Source: Hepsetus odoe (taxonomy: Eukaryota > Chordata > Actinopteri > Characiformes > Hepsetidae). Taken from it: a stretch of DNA of 64,000 bases. Every line of letters begins with the position of its first letter. Position 1 is the stretch's first letter. Where the stretch lies: NCBI GenBank assembly GCA_017165825.1, contig CM029377.1:19406617-19470616 (forward strand). The letters run 5' to 3'. A program made the position numbers and the translations under genes. Positions 11,123 to 21,600 of this stretch are shown in pieces. The notes beneath the pieces are model-generated. The model did not search any database. It had not been told where the DNA came from and was given only the letters and a program-made list of their open reading frames with translations.

Positions 11123-14100
11123 GCAGTGTGTTGTGAAGATAAAAAGCACTGCTGTCCACAGGGCACAACTTGTGACCTACCTCACTCTAAGTGTGTGTTG
11201 TCCATGTTTGACTCCATCCCAATGAAGGAAAAATTCCCTGCTCGTCGAAAGACACAATGGCAGAAAAAAGCTGGTGTGTGTTTTTTTTGTCATTTCACAA
11301 CTCTTGACGAAGCCAAGAAATAAAATAAATTTTATTTATATACTTACTTTCCTATTATTTTTACTTATTTACACTGTGTTCCAGAGCCTAAGGAACTGTC
11401 ATTGAAAGGGACAAACAGTAATGACGGTAAGACGTGGCTTCTGGGACCTTTTTCTAAATTAGTACTTTTGTTTCTGTTTATCAACTGTGGTTTCACAGAA
11501 CTGATGTTTGTATACAATGTCATTGCCCCTCCTTTTATGTTCTTCAAAAATGTCAATGCTCCAGCTGCTGTTTACTTACTAAATAAATATAAGCTGACTC
11601 AAGTTCAGCAATACAACTTAAATGCGAAGAATGTTTTCTTTTCCTGCGAAGACGCTTTTGGAGACACCAAGTTTAGTTCCAATAGTGATGAGATAATAAA
11701 TAAATAGTGCATTATGATTGTGTACATCTGTATATTGGTGTGCAATTTCCTGTGTCTCTAGTGGATTGTCCAGACAAAGTTTCTTCATGCCCAGATGGTA
11801 CAACCTGCTGCCAGTTAGAAAACGGAAGCTATGGTTGCTGCCCAATGCCAAAGGTATACATTTGTGTGTACAGCTTTAATTTTTCTGCACTCTTGTGTCT
11901 CCCAGGTAAAAATTAATTTATTTATGTATATTCTTTTTCCCCTGTAGGCGGTGTGTTGCTCTGATCATGTGCATTGTTGTCCTGAGGCCACAACATGTGA
12001 CCTTACCCATGAAACCTGTCTCTTAGCCAATGAGTTCAAAGCAGTGGCAACAAAGATTTCACCCCTCCTCCGCTCGAATGTGATGGGTAACTGTTCGCGG
12101 TCATCTATGTTAATTTAGAAGCACATTGTGTATATATGAATTAAAAGGGTGGCACCCTTTCTCTGATGATGAAGTTAAACTGACAGTGTTTTTACCAAGA
12201 TGACAAAAACAGTAAAAACGTAATAGATTTAATTGCCAAAGATCCATATAGCAGTTATTCAACTGTTTTAAAATAAGCAAGGTAATGATGGACTTCATTG
12301 GATGGTTGAAGGTCAAGAAAAAAATGAAATAAGGCATTTCTTAATATCTTGCCTAATGCCTCCTTTTTTAGCATAAAATTAAATTTTCTTTCAGTTAGGG
12401 TTTTTTTCATTGCCATAGTAATAATAAATAAATACATATACAATTAGTTTACTTATTATTATTGCCATAAAAAGTAAAGGAACTGAATAGTTAGCTTAGT
12501 AAATTATGTCTGATATCTCTTTTTTTGTGCCTGTTGCAGATCCGGTACCTTGTAATGATTCGGTAGCATGTAAGAGTGGTTTTACCTGCTGCAAGAAAAA
12601 AGATGGAGACTGGGCCTGCTGTCCACTGCCAGAGGTATTTAGGACAAAACTCTGTGCTGTAAATAGTGTAACATAAGGGTGAGAATTGATTGCGGGGGGT
12701 GGCAGTTGTACTATGTAACTAAAATGGTAGAAAGGTTAGCAGCCGTTATAGGATAGTTATAGTATCGTTATAGTAAGTAATGTTATCATTTTTTCAGAAA
12801 TTAAGTTCTCATATAAACATCATCCATAAATCACATTAAGAGCACCTTTTATATTACATGCAACTAAAGCTATAGCTCATGTTTTTGTATTCCAGGCAGT
12901 GTGCTGTGAGGACCACATCCATTGCTGTGCTAAGGGCACAGTGTGTGATATTAAAAATGGTACATGTGATGATCCTACTGATCCTTTTACCTCCACTAGC
13001 TGGGTGGACAAATTGCCAGTCTTCCAGAATAACCCACAACCTAGCAATCAAAAATGTGATCCAACCTCATCATGCCCAAAGGGTGCAACTTGCTGCAAAA
13101 TGCAGTCTGGAGCTTGGGGATGTTGTCCTCTTCCACAGGTACGTGCACCCGGTTCAACACCTACTTGAACACCCAACTTCACCTGATTAAATGTGGACTC
13201 ATGTCTTTTCACGATATCTTCACTTGGTAGGCGGTGTGCTGTGAGGACCACTTGCACTGCTGTCCCCACAGTACAGTGTGTAATGTGGCAGCTGGCACAT
13301 GTGATAGTGTAGGTGAAGCTGGCAAGCATTTGGCATTTCCGTGGTTTAGCAAGACGCCAGCTGAAACCCTGCCACCTCTCAACAACCAGTGTGATGAGAC
13401 TTCAGCCTGCCCTACTGGTACAACATGCTGTCGGCAAAGGTCTGGGGCCTGGGCGTGCTGCCCTCTGCCACAGGTATATTCATGTTGTCAATCTGTATAA
13501 AGTTTTAAAACTTTTTGGGGGGGGGAGAATATGCTTGATCTATACCCCCCTCCCCCCTCCTCTTCACACATGCTCTTAAATGATTATAGGGCAGCATTTA
13601 AACAGAGAAAGTAGAATTTATTGGGCAAGTATGTTGTCCTGGTAGATTACATCTTTTTGTCTTCTCTCTCTTGATTTTACTCTAGGCGGTTTGCTGTGGT
13701 GATCACGAGCATTGCTGTCCCCAGGGGTACAAATGTGACGTTGCTCATGAGTCCTGTGACCATCCTACCCTACCAAGCATGTTATGGTTAAGGAAGGTGC
13801 CTGCGCTGATTAAGACTCAGGACTCTGGCGTTAACATTAAAGATAATGCTGAACCAGTAGTGGTAGGTCCAGAACCTAAAAACAAGTGTGATGCCCAAAG
13901 CAGCTGCCCGAGAGACAATTCCTGCTGCTACATGAAAAACCTTGAGAAGTGGGGTTGCTGTCCTCTTCCTCAGGTCAGGCACAGAAATTCCTGTTGAATT
14001 AAAACAAACATGCCCACACATCATTATAATAGAAAAGAGTGCGAAGGGGAGGAATGTTCATGACATGAATGCCTGGCTTCCCTCTTTATGTGCATAGCCA

Positions 14101-15493
14101 AATGGTGTTGTTTTTTTTTACGCTTCTCTCATTCACTACCCTTGCTCTGCTCTTTGCAGGCTGTGTGCTGTGGAGATGGTGCTCACTGTTGTCCTAATGG
14201 CTACAGTTGTGATGTGAGAAAGGCCACCTGCATTAAAGGCCACCTTGAGATATCATGGTTCAGGAAGCTAGAGGCCAAGGTTACCCAGGAGCCTGAAGTC
14301 TTAAATGGGGTCACAGATGTGAAGTGTGATCCCACTACCAGCTGCCCAACAGGGTCCACCTGCTGCAGATTACCTACAAGACGCTGGGGCTGCTGCCCCC
14401 ACATCAAGGTGTGTCTGATACTTCACTACATCTTGCATGTGTCTACATTTACTGTTCATTCTATCAGCTCCAATGATGGCGGAGGGGGCCTGCAAATGAT
14501 GCTGAAAATGAGAACTACAATCTGTTACTGTAAACAACAAAGTATACCACCAAGATCATCAGTGGTCAGGACCCCTACAGGATCATGAGTGATTGATACC
14601 ATATGATTGACTGATCATTTTCAGTACAACATTTGCAGTGACACTGGAGTGGCCTTTTAAGTGTGCGTTTATCAGCAAAAAGTTAGTGTTGCTGGAGTTT
14701 TTAAAGATCTCGTCACAGCTGGACAGTTGTCCAGATATCTAAAATATTTCACGAATTGAAGAACCTCTGATGAAGGATTAGAGGATAACCAGCACATATG
14801 ATGCAACAGCAGATGAACTATAATCATTAACTCGGGCAGTAAATCAGTTGAAACGCTATTGAGTGTAAGCTTCTCTCTGTCTCTCCCTCAGAGAGACCAT
14901 GATGACCTTGTCATTTTGCTGAGAATGAGTCACACCAGTATAATACCTGCTCAGTCATGTTCCTGAGGATTAATGATGATCAAGTGTGGGAGCAGGCAAA
15001 AGATCATTTAGATATGCAAATATGACATACAATCTGTATCTGTACTACAAAGTGCACCTTGGTAATTTGGTAATATGATAAGTGGAGCTGATCAAATAGC
15101 TATTGAGTGTAGGTAGGAGGTGGTCATAATGAAGTGCCTTGTTACTGTTCATCACTGTGTAAAGGAGAGCTGATTTTTCAGAATTGAAATATACAGTGAT
15201 ACCTTAACTTACAAGGGTCCCAAGGGTCCGGAACGGATTAATGGCATTTCAATTCCTTTCAATGGGGAAAACTGATTTGACATACGAGTTATTTGAGTTA
15301 CGAGCTCCGTCACGGAATGAATTAAACTCCTGAGTCAAGGCACCACTGTATTAATGTTGGTGAGGTTAGATATAGGGTGTTGTGGAATTTCTACCTTAAT
15401 TCTTCATGTCTACTTCTACATTATTTTCCAGTGAAGTTACGTTATGTTGTTATGGAGGTGTGGCTTCACTGGTGCTTTTAGGCAGTAAATTGT

Positions 15494-15542
<49 letters not shown>

Positions 15543-16515
15543 GGTCACCATTATTGTAAGAAATGTGTTGGTAAGCTTCTTTACAACGCAACATCTTACA
15601 TCGGCACATTGTTTACATTTTACCCATTACAAGTTAAAAATGATTAGAGGAGAAATCAGTAATTTCCCTATTAAACCTTGTTCTGTTTATGAGCATGAGA
15701 ATTAAGAAAAGATATGTACAACTGAGCTTATCTAGTTATGACAAGAACCACATGTTAGGTATAGATTATGAAGATGCATAATCAATACCTCTCTTAACCT
15801 AGGCGGTGTGTTGCGAGGACCATGAGCACTGCTGTCCTGAAGGCTACACCTGTGATGTGCAAGCTGGAACCTGCCTCAGATCAGCTCCCACACATACTGT
15901 TTCACTCACGGTCTTGCACATGAGCTTGGAAGAAGACGTGCCGTGTGATGCAACAAGTCATTGCTCAAACACTCAAACCTGCTGTAAAATATCAGACACT
16001 GACTGGGCCTGCTGTCCGTTTAAGGAGGTAATATTTTCATCTGGCCGAACAGCTGTTTCGAACATCGCCTGTCATACATACTTTAGTTTTTGACCCTGTG
16101 TAAGTGTTTATTTCAGTTGCATTACTGTATTTAGAGGACATTTGGGTCAGTGGTGGCCTGTTACTTAGAGAGTTGACCGCAGGATTGGAAGGTTGTGGGT
16201 TTGAATCCCAGTCCTGAGGTACCCTTGAGCAGGGTATCGTCCTCATCGCTGGAGAGGATTAAATGCAGAGGCTGTAATTCGTTATGTGCTGTGCTGTGTT
16301 TCAAAATGACAACTTGTCGCTTTCACATCTGTTGAGCAAGGATAGCAGGTTGAAATTTATTGATCTGAGTTCTTATCCCTCTTTATCTCTCTCTCTTTCT
16401 ACAGGCAGTGTGTTGTGAAGACATGAAGCACTGTTGCCCTATAGGATATGTCTGTGACCCCGAGGCTAAAGGTTGCACCATGTCTCGTCTTACTTGGTGG
16501 AACGGTCCTCTTTAG
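9548..16515 (+). CDS. grn: Progranulin with nine complete granulin modules
   Basis: Fourteen coding exons: 9548-9688, 9821-9958, 10688-10783, 11123-11273, 11385-11426, 11762-11853, 11948-12086, 12540-12634, 12896-13138, 13231-13473, 13686-13973, 14160-14408, 15803-16027 and 16405-16515. They total 2253 nt (750 aa). The first exon encodes a hydrophobic signal peptide (MHKSLWVLLCVLCGCS). Nine granulin modules follow, each with all twelve cysteines in the pattern C, C, CC, CC, CC, CC, C, C. Progranulin is a secreted growth-factor-like glycoprotein delivered to lysosomes, where it is cut into granulins. Human progranulin has seven and a half modules, so this is a longer fish paralogue; which one (grna or grnb) cannot be decided here. 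Each module is split by a phase-0 intron at the same place, before (A)(V/E)CC. Exon 10688 has a second in-frame acceptor at 10682, adding Leu-Gln. The exon at 11123 is preceded by a TG repeat rather than a pyrimidine tract. Intron 13 (14409-15802) is filled with repeats. Confidence 0.95.
11086..11120 (+). repeat. (TG)n microsatellite abutting a progranulin 3' splice site
   Basis: About 17 TG units run straight into the acceptor AG at 11121-11122. There is no intervening polypyrimidine tract. Confidence 0.95.
14465..15145. mobile_element. Degenerate non-autonomous DNA-transposon-like repeat
   Basis: Ordered phrases (GTGGTCAGGACCCCTACAGG, GCTGGAGTTTTTAAAGATCTC, CAGCAGATGAAC, AATACCTGCTC, GTACTACAAAGTGC, GATAAGTGGAGCTGAT) match, from memory, a non-coding DNA transposon family common in teleosts. 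The copy is diverged and has no open frame. It lies in progranulin intron 13; the family name is not certain. Confidence 0.4.
15190..15352. mobile_element. MITE-like palindromic element
   Basis: The block starts ACAGTGATACCTTAACTTAC and ends GAGTCAAGGCACCACTGTAT, so the ends are imperfect inverted repeats. Internal arms are also complementary (TTACGAGCTC, GACATACGAGT). This is the form of a short non-autonomous DNA transposon. It lies in progranulin intron 13. Confidence 0.55.
15497..15541. repeat. Poly(T) run of about 45
   Basis: An uninterrupted T homopolymer in progranulin intron 13. The length may be affected by sequencing or assembly error. Confidence 0.9.
16142..16328 (+). repeat. tRNA-SINE family A, degenerate and internally deleted
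   Basis: A head with box-A-like GTGGCCTGTTACTTAGAG and box-B-like GGTTTGAATCCC is followed by CCTGAGGTACCCTTGAGCA, a shortened body and a TGTCGCTTTCAC end. It lies in the last progranulin intron. Confidence 0.75.
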
Positions 16516-18202
16516 GGCAGCAGCCATCTTTAGTACTGTACATGGAACACACTCTTCAGTTGAGCAAGGGACTATGCATCATAATTTTAATTGATTTTTT
16601 TTTTTTTTTTTGGTCAAATATTTTCACTCTGTAACTGTTTTTAAAAGAAGACCTTAGAAAAATCTTTGTTGGACTTTTTAAGCAGGGATCATGGTCGCCA
16701 ATCCATAGATGGCCTTTGAGGCAGCAGTTCTAGTCAAGCAGGCCCACAAATTGTTTAAGTTAATCTATCTAATTAAAAAAAAAAAACTTGCATTGAAGCA
16801 GTGCCACAATGGGATATTCACACTTTGTTTATACAATCAGAAGCACTCGCAAGTTCAAGAATCCTATGTTGCACTCCATTAATGCTGTGTCCAGGAATTT
16901 ATACTTTAATTATATATTAAAAAAATATAAATAATGCCCCCCCCCCCCCCCCCCTATTTAGCTGCTTATGGCTGATCCTCTGCTGCTTTTACAACCATCT
17001 GAAAAAGGCACAGCTATTTCAAAAGGTTTTTTATCATGCTGTTGTATAAATCTGTGGCCTTTACCTAGCTAAAGTGCTGTTTATTTTGTTGTGATGCAAA
17101 CACTCTCATGCGAAAGTATGATTTTGATTATTTTAATTGAATGCGGCACATAAGTGGCCACTATGACATCTACAGCAAAAAACTTTTGCATATGACTGTG
17201 CAACTCTTCATGAAGGCTAGGTGTATGTAATTTGCTTCCAAATTCACACTGAACAGATTTCCAGTTAGATGGTTTAAGTGGTGGGGGAAAAAAATCCCAA
17301 AATCCACAAACCTATTTGAGTTATTGAGACCGAACTGAATGTATTTTGTTTCTAAACCCAGCACGGTTGGTGGCCTTTCAACTGTTTAGACTGACTCATT
17401 CTTGGCAGGATAAACCAGCAACTTGTTAACTGGCCCTGCTGACTTAAAGCCACAACTATTAATGTCTGCCTTTTTAGACATTATGACACTACATGTCAAT
17501 GAATCACCATATAGGCTGGGCTAGGATTTTTTGTTTGGTGACTGTTTATAAACAGAATGGCAGTTATTGGTGCCACTGATGAGGTTTAGAATAGTGTTTT
17601 TTGCTTTTATTTGACTTTTACGCATAATTAAATAATACCTTAAATATTAATTTTGGGATCCTCTTTATCAGGGCAGGAAAGCCCACTTAAATGTTTTGAT
17701 CATGAAAAACAAATTTTTAGTTTTTCCTGGATTTTATCCTTTTGTGGGTTTGATCATTTTAAGAAAGTGGATTTACACAAATCCTACTGTAGCAATGCCA
17801 CTTGGATCCATTTGAGTGTTGAGTTTTAATGTCATCCCATCTTTTAAAGGCTGTATCATATGATCTGTCCATGCTCACTTCAATGATTAAATGAGGAAAA
17901 AAGTCAATTCCACAAGAACCGAGGACTACTGAGGTGTTCAACACAAAATGCTGCCTTTTCCCCCTTATGTTATGGAACTGCTGCTTGCTTGATGAAGTAC
18001 AACTGCTGTTATGGTTGTGTGTGTTTTTTTTTTTTTTTTTTTAACACTATGAAGTGTGGATTGAATGTTTAAATGAAACTTGATTTTGGTGACAATTTCT
18101 TGAACAGATTTGTTATTAATACATACTTTATTTTTTATTCTTTATTTTTTTTTCCCCAGCTTTTGTTTGTGATTTTATTAAACCAGAAAAGTTGAAAATA
18201 AA
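16516..18202 (+). other. grn: Progranulin 3' UTR with poly(A) signal at 18197
   Basis: After the stop at 16513-16515 there is about 1.7 kb without another gene, ending at AATAAA (18197-18202), the best poly(A) signal. It contains a C17 run near 16937 and T-rich runs near 16594 and 18018. No other feature was recognised. Confidence 0.6.
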
Positions 18203-18539
18203 GCCTTCAAATTACCTGATACAATTTACCTGATGACTCATTGATTTTAATTACGACTGTTTTGGTAAACAAAGGCTCTGATTGGTTGCTATGGCGTGTG
18301 TATTGCAGGGATTGGGGAGAGTGTCAGAGTTATGTGAGATATGTTTGTGAAGATGGATGGAATATCTGGGGGCGACTTATACAAGCCTCAGGGGAGAAGG
18401 TGATCTCGACCGTCTGCTGTGCGACAGATACATAATTAGAAGCTTAAAGAGAAAAATAGCAAAATATTATGATGATAATCAGAACAGACTCCTTTTCACA
18501 AATGCTTTAAACTCATTTAATGATCTTGCCAACTAGGAA

Positions 18540-18661
18540 CACTGTTGGCCAATCAGATTGTCTGACACACACACATTCGTGGTTGGCTGGGAGCCATTGG
18601 GATTGGGTTCCATCAAGAAAGCGTGGGTGCGTGTGTGAGTTTTATGCTCACACCGGTTACC
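18540..18661 (+). promoter_or_regulatory. map3k14: Candidate map3k14 promoter with CCAAT boxes
   Basis: CCAAT lies at 18549-18553, with inverted ATTGG copies near 18596 and 18602, all within 120 bp upstream of the proposed first coding ATG. No obvious TATA box or NF-kB site was seen. This is inferred from position and motifs only. Confidence 0.35.
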
Positions 18662-21600
18662 ATGCTTGCAGATGTGCCTTTAGGGCTGAATGAACCACAA
18701 GAAGAGCAACGTTTCTGTCCTTCAAGAAGAATGTCTTCAGTTGATGGTCAGCTCTTTCTGTAGGTAGGTCTATACAAACTGACCACCTTTTCTTTCATAA
18801 TCTCAGTTAAAAAAACTTAATTTCATCTGCGTTTGCTCTCATGATGTGTATACCTCTGTGGTTTTTTGTGTTGCAGGTGAGCGGTCAGGAAGTTTAGGAG
18901 GTGAACAGGAACATTTTTGAGAAAAACAATCTTTCCGCTGGACTTCAAAAGCTTTCGATGTTCTAACAGCAGGTAATTGTTCATTACTGCCTTCACAGGA
19001 AAACCATTTTAAGTCGCTTTGAAACAATTGTCCAAAACTTCCTAGCATATTATTTAATTCCATGTCAAAATAGTGTATGCCACAAACAGTGTCTTTAGCA
19101 ACAGAGTATGGCTGTATGTGGTTCTGGACCCAAGTCTTAGACTCACCTGCGGTATTATTGCTGATTCAGCACGGAAAATGATCTGTAGTGTGTCTTATGT
19201 TCAATCTGGACCTTAATCATGTGTTAAGATTTCCATTCTGACGAGTAAATCAGTCTTCACATGCTAAGAAATGCCCGCACTCTACACAAGCATCCCACTG
19301 CCAGTCAGGTCCATGACTCTAAAGGGAGACAAAGCAACGTGTCTTCGTGGACAGTGTACTTCAAAGATGTGATGACAGACTGTGGTTCGTCCTAATGGAG
19401 AGAAGGCATAAGGAAAGAAGTTCAAGAGTTACCGGGTAGAAAAAGAGAAGACTGAATAGCGAGGGGAAGGGTGGAAGAAAGGATGAGCAATAGAGAGTAG
19501 GACTAGGACAGCTGAATAGACCTGGCTAGAGGATACGGGAGAATGTGTGAAAGCCAACGAGAAGGAAAAAGTGTATGAGCATGTTGAGAAAAGAAAGAGT
19601 GACTGAAGCAGCTGAGGGATTTGAGAAGCATGCAGTGCTGCGTGTGCCAAAACCCCTAGGTCCTATTAATACACATTGGCCCAGATCACTGCCCGACCGC
19701 TCGCACACAGCTTTGTATGAAGGAAACACAATGCAAGAATTTGAATGAAAGAGAGCGTTGTGCGTTTGTCATATTTATCGTTCCATGCCAACAGCTCACT
19801 ATGTTGTTAAGTGAGTGAACTTTGTATGACTCACTATTAGAAGTTTCCTATTTTATCCTTCTGTCTCCATGTAGTGGTCTACCAAATTCTTCTTGTTTGA
19901 GCAAAGGAATGGCAATACCGAGCATGTTCCACTCCAGCTGCAATATTCTTGAGACAACGGCCATGGCCTACCTCGCTGAGGGCACGTCCAGCTCAGGCAC
20001 AGAAGGAGGTCTGGACCCCCTGAGCCACACAGCAACCACAACTTTAACTCAGGAAACAGGCAATGGTAAGACAAGTTATTGTTCTTATGTTCTTGCAATA
20101 GCCGAGAGAGGATTGCTTTGACAAGAGGCCCTTGATCTTTTAATGCAAAAGAGACCATACTGGAAAAGAATGAGTAATAGAATAGTTAACTCCTATCGTT
20201 CTTTTTGGAAGGAATTCTTTTCTGAATCTTGGTTCCTTTAACTGTTTGTTTCTTTTTGTCTGCTACAAATTGTTCACAAAACGAAACCATGTTTATTGTT
20301 AAAGCAGTATTAGAAGAAAGGGTAAATGAACGATAACAGTAGTAAAAGACGGGGTGATAAACACTCTAAAATTTATAACCATTTTTTAAATTTTATTTCA
20401 GGAGAGCAGCAACTAGAGTTCAGCCCATCTAGTGGGAATTGCGGATTGTTTCAATCTGAACACATGAGCAGGTATCGCAGACATGCGCATTGCTGTCTTA
20501 CCAGGTAGACTTAATTAGACTTTCTTGTTTAACGTCTCTAGTTATGCTAGTAATGAAATGAAAGTGATTGGCTGAAAAAAGTGAAAGTGGCTGTTGCTAT
20601 TGTTAATAATACACACACCACAACACTGAATTAAACCCATACACACATTGTAGCAGTGGGGCAGCCATACATCAAGTGCCCAGGGACCAGTGTTATGGGA
20701 CTGTACCTTGCTCAGGGTAACCAACTGGTCTGGGTTTAAAACACAAAACCTTCTGATCATGGGCCTAGTCCTAATCATTAGGCCACCAGTGCTGTGCAAA
20801 CAGCATACCATTAGCCTCAAATAGCATCAAGCAGGTAACATTTTGACCTCTTTTCCTAATTCACAATTTAGTTGTTGCAAATTTGGATGGAGAAAGCTGC
20901 TTCCACCAATTTTCAAAGTGCTACTTACTCACTGTGATTGAACACTGCTTGGAAAAGTATTTCTGTCCCATCTGTGTATTGTGCATGTATGCCTGTGCTG
21001 GCTAGCACTTTCACTTAGAGTACAGTGTACTGAATACAGAGGTAGAAGAAACACCTGAAATCCTGAACAATATAGGTAGAAAAATGCCCAGAGGGCAACA
21101 ATATGAACAATGGAGAAGAACACCTGGAGAGCAGCAGCAATATAGTGACAAGGACTGCCCAGAGATGAGCAGCACATTGGTCAGTATAGGGAATAGAAGC
21201 ACTTAGAGAGCAGCAACCTGAACACTGCACAGAGAAGGAATAAGCAGAGGGCAGCATGTTGAAAAGGGGAGGAACCACCTAGAGAAGCTTATTGAAGTAT
21301 TGAGGGAGAGAAGTGCCTTCAAAGTAGTAAACTGAATGATGGAAGAAGAGAATACTCCCACAGAGCAGCAAACAGAACAATAGTAGGAAGGAGAACATAT
21401 GAGAAGGGCACAGTGATCAACTGAGGAAGGAAACACCCAAAGAGAGAAATCTGTTGAAGATTACTTCACTCAGTATGTGCGAAGATTTTGGCATGACTTG
21501 AAATTTCCATGGTTGGTAAAATAAATTAAATCTGTTAGATTAATTCCCAGATTTAATGCTTTTCTGTTGTCATGTTAAATAAAAGGTCATCCGAATCTCT

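Noticed and set aside
21011..21436. CRISPR-like spaced repeat and overlapping minus-strand peptides
   Set aside because: The units are diverged and contiguous without uniform spacers, in a vertebrate intron. They form a degenerate tandem repeat, and the peptides follow from its period.
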